The position numbers and the translations under genes are program-made. 23,647 nucleotides of DNA from CAZSSM01 sp964609385 (GTDB lineage: Bacteria; Planctomycetota; Planctomycetia; Isosphaerales; Isosphaeraceae). The notes under the pieces were generated by a model that searched no databases, was not told where the DNA came from, and saw nothing but the letters and a program-made list of their open reading frames with translations. The DNA lies in the NCBI GenBank assembly GCA_964609385.1, contig CAZSSM010000105.1:1-23647 (forward strand). Reading direction: 5' to 3'. Shown piece by piece: positions 16,793 through 23,647 of the stretch; the first letter of the stretch is position 1, and each line of letters starts with the position of its first letter.

Positions 16793-19296
16793 GGGAGGGC
16801 TCCGGCGAGACGGCCTGGCATCCGAGTGTTGGGCTGAGTGATCGATTGTCCCGACGCATTGGAGGGTGGCTCCGAGGTCGGGACACACGCCCGGAAGCGG
16901 CTCAGCGACCAGGTGTGAACGACGTTCTGGCAAACCGAACGCTGACCTTCGAGATCGTCGTGATGGGAGCCCGTCGAGGGTTCCGAGTAGAGCAGGCGCT
17001 CGGCGATTCGGATCATCTCATGGAGATCATCGGGGGACTGGTCCGAGTGCCCGCGTTCGTTCCCGCCTAGAGTTCGATACCAACGGCCGATTGGTTCGCC
17101 TCGGGGACGTGGGAGGCCGGCGCGTCGGGCGCGTCGTTCCAGCAAGGCCAGGGTGCTGAGGACCATCTGATCGGGTCGAAGCCAACCCTGACGCAACGTC
17201 CAGAGGCCCTCGTCGAGCCGGTCGAGCACCCTCCGCCTCGCGATCAGCAGGGCCGATCCGACGGCCAGCATCAGGCTGATTCCCAGCCAGTGCCCGCCCA
17301 ACCAGGAGGCGACGAGGGCCAAGGTGTTGCTGAGCCGTTCCCACCACGGGAGTTTCGGCGGCATCAGGCGGTAGCCTGGCGTCGGCTCGACGGGGATCCA
17401 GAGGCTGTTGGGGAGCATCACCTCGACCCAGAGGTGCGCGTCGCGATCCAAGACCTCGGTGTGGCCGGTCAGCGGATCGAACCGTGACGGATCGGCATAA
17501 AGGCCGCCGACCAGTCGGGTCGGGATCTCGAACTCGCGGAGCAGGAGGGCGGTGGCCGTGGCGAAGAGGTAGTCGGGACCTCGGCGGGTCTCGATCAGGA
17601 AATGCTCGACGACGTTGGGACAGCTCTCCGGCACAACGGCCTGGTGGTCGAGTCGGCAGCGCGACCGGACGCCCTCGACGATCGCGCCGATCCGATCCCA
17701 GTCCGTGGCATCAGGGCCGACCGCCTCGACCCAACTGCGTGCCAAGGCGCGGACGGGCTCGGAGATGTGTCCATCAGCGCTACGGTAGACCTTGGACGCA
17801 TAAGGAATCTTGGTCGTCAAGGAGCATTCGCTCACCCGTTTCGGGTGGATCGTCGGGGCCTCGGTCTCGACGACCGTCGTCGAGGGGATGGTCCGTCCCT
17901 TGATGGCGAGGATCCGGTCTTGAGACCAGGTGAAGAACGACGGACGGTCGACGTTGCCGACCCGGAACCGACGGACCAACGGCGGGGCGGGGACCTGCTC
18001 GACGTCGAGCCGAGCGATCTTGAAGGTGTGCTGGACCGATTCGGCAAAGAACGGCAAGTCGGGCATGACGATCTGAAACCAAGGTGACTTGCCCTGCTGA
18101 CGGAGCGGGAAATTCGTGATCGTCGGCTCGGCCTCGCGCCAGGTTTCGCCGTCGAAGCGATCGTACGCAGTCATGCAGATGTGGACGGGTGTCGGCCCTT
18201 CCACGAACAAGAGGGCGTTGGTCGACCGATCGTCCAAGGGACGGCGCGGGCTCGGCGGTCGCCTGGCGGTGCTGAACTCCCGGTTGGCCTGGAGGTTCTG
18301 CGCGGCCCGTTGCTCCTGCTCACGGACGTTTTTGTTGTCGATGGCGATGGCCCGCTCGGTCTTCTTGACCTTGTAGGGTTCGCCATACATGTCGTTGAAG
18401 GCGTCGTAGAGGCTGGACTGCTCGGAATCGAGATAGATATCGGTCTGGGAGAACCCGAAGCTCTGCGGGTTCTCGATGGCGTCGACCTGGTTCGGTCCGT
18501 CACCGACTCCGGAACGGGCGTCGGGATCGGTCCAGGTCTGGCCGCCGGAACTGGGTATTACCCCGACCAGTTGCAGGATGGTCCGGGCCGGTCCGAAGGT
18601 GAAGAGGGTGGCGATCGCGACGGCGAGGATCGCCAGCGAGGCGATCGCGCTGGTCAGAGGCAAGCGTCGGCGCAGGGATCCCGGCTTCGACACGCTCCGG
18701 AACTGGAATCGGCTCCAGTAGGATCCGACCAGCCAGACCAACGCAACCCCGACGAAGCCGAAGTTGACGACTGTCATCGCCCGGCTCGCCCAGAGCGAGC
18801 TGCCGCAGAGCACCAGGAAGACGCCGATCAAGGCGACCAGTCGCATGGCGGACCGGCGAAGCCCGAGAATGAAGAGGACCACCCCGAGATTCCGGAGCCC
18901 CTGGAGCAGTCGGATCTCCAACGGCATCCCGGAGATCGCCCCGATCCCCGAGCCGATCCCTTCCAAAGCGATCGGCAGCACGAGCATCGCGAAGGCGATG
19001 CCGGCCAGGATCGGCCGGCCTCGGCGCGGATCGCCGCCCGATCGCCCGGGGGATGGGACGCTCTGTCTCCGCCAGACGGCCAGGGCGAGGGTCGGGACGA
19101 TCCAGGCGACGGTCCAGCCGATCGAGATCCAGACCGATCGGAGCGACTCGCCCACGGCCAGTTCCGCGGCGAGTGTGCCGAGCGTTAGCAAGGCGGCGCC
19201 GCCGAGCCAATCGGCCCACCCGGCCAGATCGGGAGCGTTGTGTGATGGGGCATCCACGGGGGAGGGGGCGGGCGAATGCGGAACCGGCTCAGCCAA
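16789..19296 (-). CDS. Transglutaminase-like membrane protein with degenerate catalytic site
   Basis: The 835-residue protein has about six membrane spans in residues 30-245, a large extracytoplasmic region with the transglutaminase-like domain (about 485-645), one more span (about 655-686) and a cytoplasmic tail resembling the TgpA/DUF4129 end (LSTLALLERRARRAG). The core reads RRGPDYLFATATALLLREF, IPTRLVGG, DAHLWVEV and VEPTPGY. Compared with the usual GYCEHFA, HAWVEV and DPTP, Cys is Asp575, His621 is kept and Asp is Glu637, so classical thiol chemistry looks lost. Start chosen: TTG at 19294-19296, nine bases after GGGAGG and overlapping the DUF58 gene by 8 bases. Longer frames would overlap it by over 200 bases. 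Such proteins normally pair with MoxR and DUF58 in envelope functions. Confidence 0.85.
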   Translation of the reverse strand: MAEPVPHSPAPSPVDAPSHNAPDLAGWADWLGGAALLTLGTLAAELAVGESLRSVWISIGWTVAWIVPTLALAVWRRQSVPSPGRSGGDPRRGRPILAGIAFAMLVLPIALEGIGSGIGAISGMPLEIRLLQGLRNLGVVLFILGLRRSAMRLVALIGVFLVLCGSSLWASRAMTVVNFGFVGVALVWLVGSYWSRFQFRSVSKPGSLRRRLPLTSAIASLAILAVAIATLFTFGPARTILQLVGVIPSSGGQTWTDPDARSGVGDGPNQVDAIENPQSFGFSQTDIYLDSEQSSLYDAFNDMYGEPYKVKKTERAIAIDNKNVREQEQRAAQNLQANREFSTARRPPSPRRPLDDRSTNALLFVEGPTPVHICMTAYDRFDGETWREAEPTITNFPLRQQGKSPWFQIVMPDLPFFAESVQHTFKIARLDVEQVPAPPLVRRFRVGNVDRPSFFTWSQDRILAIKGRTIPSTTVVETEAPTIHPKRVSECSLTTKIPYASKVYRSADGHISEPVRALARSWVEAVGPDATDWDRIGAIVEGVRSRCRLDHQAVVPESCPNVVEHFLIETRRGPDYLFATATALLLREFEIPTRLVGGLYADPSRFDPLTGHTEVLDRDAHLWVEVMLPNSLWIPVEPTPGYRLMPPKLPWWERLSNTLALVASWLGGHWLGISLMLAVGSALLIARRRVLDRLDEGLWTLRQGWLRPDQMVLSTLALLERRARRAGLPRPRGEPIGRWYRTLGGNERGHSDQSPDDLHEMIRIAERLLYSEPSTGSHHDDLEGQRSVCQNVVHTWSLSRFRACVPTSEPPSNASGQSITQPNTRMPGRLAGALP

Positions 19297-20671
19297 GGCG
19301 GAGACCCTCCCGCCATCGGCGCCGGAGCGGCTCTTCGATGTTCTGGGGATCGTCGATGAGGATCCAGGGGCGGAGCACCCCGCGGTCCCCGGAGGGATCG
19401 AGGTGTCGGCCTGACCCGTCGCGGTCTGCGCCAACGACCCCGATCTTGTCGAAGGCCCGGGCATCGAGCGTGATATGCCGCTCGGTGAGCGTGGCGAGGC
19501 CGCGTGTGCGTGCCCGGATGGCCAGCGCATCGAGCGAGCGGTCGGTCCCGATCACGATCCGGAGCCCATGGGTGAACCGGGTGATGCCCGGGTGATCGAG
19601 CACCTCGACGATCCCGACACCCGCGTCTGCGCCGCAACGGGCCAACGCGTCGAACAGAACGCGATGCTTGGCGGTGACGGTCCCTCCACGCCCGACGACA
19701 TGCTGGTCGTCGACGACCAGCTCGACCTCGGCCCCTTGGGCCAGCAGGGCCTCGACGAGGCTCCCGGCGATTCGAAAGGCCCATTCACGTGATCCGGACG
19801 GTCCATCGCCGCCATGGTGATCCCGAAGCGTATCGATCACGATTTGGACCCGGATCGCGGCGCACCGTTGCCGTTCACAGATCATCAGGCGGTCGTACCG
19901 GGCGGTCTGGGCCCAGTGGATTCGTCGGAGCGAATCGCCGCGTCGGTACGGTCGGACCCCGAGCAGGTCCCCGCCGTCGCCCGGCACATCGCGGTGGGTC
20001 ATCCCGTCCTCCTCGGCAGCGCCGATGAGATCGGGCAGCGGACCCAGCGGGAATGTCCGTGGCCAAACCAACGCGGGCTCCGGCACCGCCAGGGTCCGAC
20101 GCGCTTCGAAGAGTCCGAACGGGAATCCGGTCGTGAGCAGACCAGGACGATCCGGGGCCGGCAAGGGTCCGCGACGGGACGCCACGACCTTCCACTCGAC
20201 CTCCAGAGAGGTCGAAGGTCCGACCATCGACAAACCCTCGTCGCTGGGGCTCGTCTCGACGGAGGCCTTGGCCTTCGGATCCTGGTCGGTCTGGACTGCC
20301 ACTCCCCAAGCGGCCATCCACGCACGGTTGGTCACGTCGAGTTGGGCGCCGATCGTTTCCCCTTCGCGAGCGCGTGTCCGATGAAACGTGAGTGTGCCGC
20401 GGAGCCCGAGCAGGCTCATCCAGGGCCAGACGACGCCGATGCCCGCCGTAACCAACGCGGCCGCGGAGAGGACCAAAACCTGCGGCTGAAGCGCGATTCC
20501 GCAGGCCGCTGCCACGACAGCGGTCATCAACAGGATCGCCAGCGGATGACTCATCCGGTCGAGAACCGTCACGCACCGCTCCAGCAGGCGCTGCGCGGAT
20601 CGAACGAGTCGATCGATCAGGCGCGGACGGCCCAAGCCGAAGCCGGTTGAGGAAGGGGCAGCACTCGACAT
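19289..20671 (-). CDS. DUF58 domain protein, MoxR partner
   Basis: The 460-residue protein has two close hydrophobic segments (about 41-62 and 65-88), a beta-rich region (90-215) and the DUF58 signature at 235-263 (DLLGVRPYRRGDSLRRIHW, then TARYDRLMI). A von Willebrand A-like C-terminal region follows (QIVIDT at 276-281 onward). DUF58 proteins accompany MoxR ATPases, and their exact biochemical role is not settled. This is the first gene of the minus-strand block and lies 460 bases from the divergent PEP-CTERM gene, so the promoter is expected at 20672-20850. GAGGG lies 10 bases upstream of the ATG. Its stop overlaps the TTG start of the next gene. Confidence 0.9.
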   Translation of the reverse strand: MSSAAPSSTGFGLGRPRLIDRLVRSAQRLLERCVTVLDRMSHPLAILLMTAVVAAACGIALQPQVLVLSAAALVTAGIGVVWPWMSLLGLRGTLTFHRTRAREGETIGAQLDVTNRAWMAAWGVAVQTDQDPKAKASVETSPSDEGLSMVGPSTSLEVEWKVVASRRGPLPAPDRPGLLTTGFPFGLFEARRTLAVPEPALVWPRTFPLGPLPDLIGAAEEDGMTHRDVPGDGGDLLGVRPYRRGDSLRRIHWAQTARYDRLMICERQRCAAIRVQIVIDTLRDHHGGDGPSGSREWAFRIAGSLVEALLAQGAEVELVVDDQHVVGRGGTVTAKHRVLFDALARCGADAGVGIVEVLDHPGITRFTHGLRIVIGTDRSLDALAIRARTRGLATLTERHITLDARAFDKIGVVGADRDGSGRHLDPSGDRGVLRPWILIDDPQNIEEPLRRRWREGLRLG

Positions 20672-21131
20672 CGATCGATCGCCCTCAGGACGCGGATCTC
20701 AACCCCCGAATGACCGTGAGCGGGATCCGAACGGAACGGGACACGATCATGGCCCGGATCCAAGACTCGGCGCATCACGGGTGATGGAGTGCAGTGCCGG
20801 GATGGCATGAACATGCACGATGGCCAGGTGCCGCCCGAAGTCTCAAAGTTCCCGCGCAGCGAAAGTTATTCCGCATCTGGAACGGGGGCTTCAGCCCCGA
20901 AAATTTCGCGTGTTCATGTTTCTGTTAGAAAGCTGATTGAGGTCGGGGCGGTCCGCGTTTCTCCGGCGTTTTCTCGACCGATGTCGCAGACAGAGCGATT
21001 TTCCGATTTCGTTTCGGATCCCTGATGGGGTCCGCGAGGGAACCTGGGGAGACCGAGCGCTGAGGTTGATGTGACTCGGGTCCTCAGCGACACCACATCC
21101 GATCGTTCCAACCCCGAAGGACACGGATCCA
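20672..21131. other. Divergent promoter region of the DUF58 operon and the PEP-CTERM gene
   Basis: There is no supportable gene. A small hairpin, CGGGGGC-TTCA-GCCCCG (20883-20899), lies in the middle. Promoters for both directions must be here, but I cannot pick -35/-10 pairs with confidence. Confidence 0.5.
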
Positions 21132-21836
21132 ATGAATAGGCAGATCCCTATCCGCTTGGTTGTCGTCGCGTTGCTGTTTGGAGCTAACTCTGCTCGGGCT
21201 GCGGTCATCGATTTCGAATTCCCAACGTTCGCGATCGGCACGGAGTACGGCTCTCCGGTGGGTCACGTCCCCGGTGACGTCGCGTTCTCGACCGGAGACG
21301 TGCTCGTCACCGTCGAGGAGTTCGAGGTCGGATCGTTCACCGGGTTTGGTTTCGGCGTCATCACAGGCCATCCCGGTCCACCGACGTCGTTCTTCCCGAT
21401 CGGAGACAACTCAACGCAAGCGCTGACCATCAATAACATCAATTTCCGATTCGACTTCACAGGCTTACCCAACGATGTCCGTCGGGTCACCTTCGATTAC
21501 GTCGACCTCGGTGGTGAAGAGAACTTCGAAATCAACACCACGGGGCTTCAAGAACTCAATGAACTGCCCGGCATCATGGCTCCGGCCGGTTTCACAATCA
21601 ATGTGAACCAGAACCTGACCTCAGGGGGATTCCTGGGGACGGTCGAGATCATCGCCGAGCCGGGGAACCGGATCGAATCGCTGCTTATTGGTGGCCAGGA
21701 ATTCGGGATCGATCACCTCAATGCGGAGATGATCCCCGAACCCTCATCGTTGGCGCTCGTGGCAATCGGAACGATCGGATTGCTCTGCGCCAAGAGGGCC
21801 CGACCCGTTGTCAAATCAGGGAAACGAGAAGCTTGA
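21132..21836 (+). CDS. PEP-CTERM sorting domain protein
   Basis: The 234-residue exported protein has a signal peptide (hydrophobic 8-19, ending SARA). The body (25-200) is beta-rich with no family that I recognise; it includes the strand-like blocks VIDFEFP and VTFDYVDLGGEENFEI. At 201-234 it ends with IPEPSSLALVAIGTIGLLC followed by basic residues, the PEP-CTERM signal, which is processed by an exosortase and is typical of exported proteins in bacteria that make exopolysaccharide. The basic tail is somewhat longer than usual. AAGGA lies 10 bases before the ATG. No exosortase gene is in the window. A role at the cell surface is inferred from the sorting signal only. Confidence 0.88.
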   Translation: MNRQIPIRLVVVALLFGANSARAAVIDFEFPTFAIGTEYGSPVGHVPGDVAFSTGDVLVTVEEFEVGSFTGFGFGVITGHPGPPTSFFPIGDNSTQALTINNINFRFDFTGLPNDVRRVTFDYVDLGGEENFEINTTGLQELNELPGIMAPAGFTINVNQNLTSGGFLGTVEIIAEPGNRIESLLIGGQEFGIDHLNAEMIPEPSSLALVAIGTIGLLCAKRARPVVKSGKREA

Positions 21837-22210
21837 CGATTCATGCAAAGGGTGAGGCTTGGAGAAAGAAGGGGGACTCGGCGGTTATCGGGGATGATCC
21901 GATGGCGCCAAGATCCCCTTTCGCGTATCGGTTAGCAAATCTCACAAATCCAGGTAGGAGCGATCGAATCGAATTTGTCGAGTTACCCCTAGGCGGTTCC
22001 TTAACGAGTCGTGGTGAGGAAGTTGAGATCCCTCGTAGCTGTTGGTTTTTTATAGATAGATTTATGAACGAAAATGCATTCACGACGTACTAAAAGCGCT
22101 GAACCATACTTTCTGGCTGAACGCTTCAGGGGAATCGATTGACCGTTTCGAACTCTTAAGGCAGAGAATCGCTCGATTCGATTGACTGACAGCGACTACA
22201 GGACCTATTT
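21837..22210. other. Gene-poor convergent region
   Basis: This lies between the 3' ends of the PEP-CTERM gene and the GTPase gene. It is AT-richer than the window average. A TTG-started 86-codon frame overlapping the PEP-CTERM stop has no recognisable content. No convincing terminator is seen. Confidence 0.5.
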
Positions 22211-23437
22211 TCACGTCTTAGAGGAAGCGGCGAGAACGTTCTCCAGTTCGACATTCCACTGCGGAAACGGATCGTCCAGTTCTAACCAGGCGTCAATTCC
22301 AAGTGACATTTCTTCATCTGTCAATAAACATGCTTGAAGTGAATCATAGAGATCGACCTCGTCCATTCCGATTCCAATGAAGACCAACTCCTGGCGACAA
22401 TCGCCCACTTCATCGTTCCATCGTTTATTGATTTCGGCTCGGACGGATTCAAGTTCTGGCCAATGCGACTTCGGTACAGCGGCCCACCAGAATCCACCGA
22501 AATCGAGCCGTGCGACGCGTCCTGCCTGGGACCAAACACCGATTTTGTCGAGACGGCTTGCCAACCAAAAGAACCCTTTGCTCCGCAACACACCGTTCCA
22601 GTCCTGACTCAATCGATCAAAGAATCGTTGAGGATGAAACGGGCGTCGCGAGCGATAAACAAAACTGTTCACACCATACTCTTCAACTTCGCTTGCCCCG
22701 TCGCCGCGAAGCGTCAATTGCCAACCTTTGCTCTGTTTGGCGATCTCAAAATCGAAACGCCCGGTACCCATGATTCGTGATGGTTCGACTTTCCCAAAGG
22801 ACGAACGTATTTTCAGGGCGTGAGGGTTGAGTTGCTCGATGAACGCTTCGATCGCTCCAAGCGTCTCGTTATCGACGAGATCGGTCTTATTCAGGATGAT
22901 CACGTTTGCAAATTCGACCTGCTCGGTCAGCAAGTCTGCGACCGTTCGTAAATCATCTCCGTTCGCCGCCTGCCCGACACTGTGCAGGTCTTTGCCGACC
23001 TGGAGGTCCTCAAGAAAGTTGGCGGCATCGACAACCGTTACCATCGTGTCGAGCTCGGCGATCTCTGAAAGGGCGACTCCATCCCCGATGGCAAACGTGA
23101 AGGTGTCAGCCACCGGCGCCGGTTCCGAAATCCCGGTGGATTCGATGAGCAGGTAGTCAAAACGGCCCTCCTTAGCCAGATTCGCGACCTCCAGCAGCAA
23201 GTCCTCTCGGAGAGTACAGCAAATGCAACCGTTGGTCATCTCAACGAGCTTTTCGTCGATGCGGCTCAGAGCGGCATCTCCGCCCGTGACCAATTGAGCA
23301 TCAATATTCACTTCGCTCATGTCGTTGACGATTACCGCAACACGCAATCCGGCACGATTGGTTAGGACGTGGTTGAGAAGCGTGGTCTTGCCAGCTCCGA
23401 GAAATCCAGATAGCACGGTGACGGGCAGTTTTTTCAT
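22211..23437 (-). CDS. zigA: Zinc-metallochaperone GTPase, COG0523/CobW family (YciC/ZagA/ZigA type)
   Basis: The 408-residue G3E GTPase has Walker A at GFLGAGKTT (11-19), IVNDMSEVNID (36-46), the metal-binding CICC motif in NGCICCTLREDLL (69-81), ESTGISEPAPVA (99-110), NKTD (183-186) and a CobW C-terminal domain (about 245-395) with YGVNSFVYRSRRPFHPQRF and FVFIGIGMDEVD. The pattern is close to Bacillus subtilis YciC (ZagA), which delivers zinc under shortage; ZigA is the Acinetobacter counterpart. Metal specificity is inferred from that similarity. GAGG lies 5 bases upstream of the chosen ATG. A start 39 bases earlier would overlap the upstream frame as ATGA. Members are often Zur-controlled, but I see no clear Zur box in the short upstream stretch. 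GC content is lower than in the central genes, which hints at transfer. Confidence 0.88.
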   Translation of the reverse strand: MKKLPVTVLSGFLGAGKTTLLNHVLTNRAGLRVAVIVNDMSEVNIDAQLVTGGDAALSRIDEKLVEMTNGCICCTLREDLLLEVANLAKEGRFDYLLIESTGISEPAPVADTFTFAIGDGVALSEIAELDTMVTVVDAANFLEDLQVGKDLHSVGQAANGDDLRTVADLLTEQVEFANVIILNKTDLVDNETLGAIEAFIEQLNPHALKIRSSFGKVEPSRIMGTGRFDFEIAKQSKGWQLTLRGDGASEVEEYGVNSFVYRSRRPFHPQRFFDRLSQDWNGVLRSKGFFWLASRLDKIGVWSQAGRVARLDFGGFWWAAVPKSHWPELESVRAEINKRWNDEVGDCRQELVFIGIGMDEVDLYDSLQACLLTDEEMSLGIDAWLELDDPFPQWNVELENVLAASSKT

Positions 23438-23472
23438 CGTGACCTCTTTGAATGAGTGTACTGATCGAGCGT

Positions 23473-23646
23473 TCATTGCAGCGGTTGGTCTTGGTATTCC
23501 CAGCTCTGACGACTGTGAAAACGCCAGGCAGCGGCCTGTCGTTCGGTTCGGACGAACGGCCGCTGCCAGGTCCCGACACCCACGTCCGCCTCCAGGCGCT
23601 CGAGGGCCCCATGTGTGGCTTCTCCCGGCTGCACCTTGCCCCCAAT
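23473..23646 (-). CDS. 3' end of an unidentified gene upstream of the GTPase (partial)
   Basis: An open frame enters from the right edge and gives 57 residues ending QPLQ and a TGA. Codon third positions are mostly G or C in its first part, as in real genes of this genome, and the residues are rich in Arg, Gln and Trp. The stop lies 35 bases before the GTPase ATG, so the two could be one transcript. I do not recognise a family. The strong palindrome at 23527-23567 lies inside it, so the frame may instead be chance and the hairpin a terminator or repeat. Confidence 0.35.
   Translation of the reverse strand: MGGKVQPGEATHGALERLEADVGVGTWQRPFVRTERQAAAWRFHSRQSWEYQDQPLQ
23527..23567. repeat. Long imperfect palindrome (hairpin)
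   Basis: GGCAGCGGC (23527-23535) is perfectly complementary to GCCGCTGCC (23559-23567), and CGTTCG (23540-23545) pairs with CGAACG (23553-23558) across a 4-base bulge. The loop is 7 bases. It could be a REP-like element or terminator; no T-run flanks it. Confidence 0.6.
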
Positions 23647-23647
23647 A

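Noticed and set aside
23438..23476. Zur-box-like inverted repeat AATGA...TCATT upstream of the GTPase gene
   Set aside because: Only five matching bases per arm with wide spacing, and it does not fit known Zur site patterns.

Overview
This high-GC window looks like a chromosome segment from a planctomycete, probably of the Isosphaeraceae or a close relative. That placement is inferred from gene types, not from a marker gene. The clues are a PEP-CTERM protein, an ECF sigma factor of the planctomycete-expanded type, a giant membrane Ser/Thr kinase with a TPR-rich C-terminus and a DWG motif, an exported protein with an N-terminal 'FDRLQERKLMSAD' motif, and secreted VCBS and PhoPQ-related proteins.

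Left end (1-1196). A 3' scrap of an IS3-type transposase abuts and overlaps a decayed, AT-rich SMI1/KNR4 gene on the minus strand that is broken by two frameshifts. About 570 bases without a supportable gene follow.

Secreted proteins and methyltransferase (1197-5462). A plus-strand pair encodes an exported seven-repeat FG-GAP/VCBS protein and a PhoPQ-activated pathogenicity-related (PqaA-like) alpha/beta hydrolase. A convergent minus-strand gene encodes a membrane methyltransferase of the MddA/NnrU type.

Sigma factor, RTX protein and kinase (5699-11870). An ECF sigma factor and an exported RTX protein with 27 back-to-back nonapeptides lie on the plus strand. They converge, across a good intrinsic terminator, on a 1306-residue Ser/Thr kinase. 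Sigma factors and kinases of these types are often neighbours in planctomycetes, so the three genes may form one signalling and surface module (inference).

Minus-strand block (12145-20671). Read in transcription order this is DUF58 protein, transglutaminase-like membrane protein, MoxR ATPase, His-rich lipoprotein, ArsP/YraQ-type permease, then a Tat-exported TIM-barrel protein. The first three overlap by 8 and 4 bases. An alternative start of the lipoprotein would overlap moxR by 4 bases. The transglutaminase-like protein lacks the catalytic Cys (Asp in its place), and the lipoprotein has 27 His in 68 residues. The pairing of an envelope-type MoxR/DUF58/transglutaminase-like set with a metal-binding lipoprotein and permease is the most unusual arrangement here and the best candidate for an undescribed system.

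Right end (20672-23647). A plus-strand PEP-CTERM protein is followed by a gene-poor, AT-richer stretch. Then comes a minus-strand zinc-metallochaperone GTPase of the YciC/ZagA/ZigA type, whose base composition is less GC-rich than the core of the window. It is preceded by the 3' end of an unidentified gene that contains a strong palindrome.
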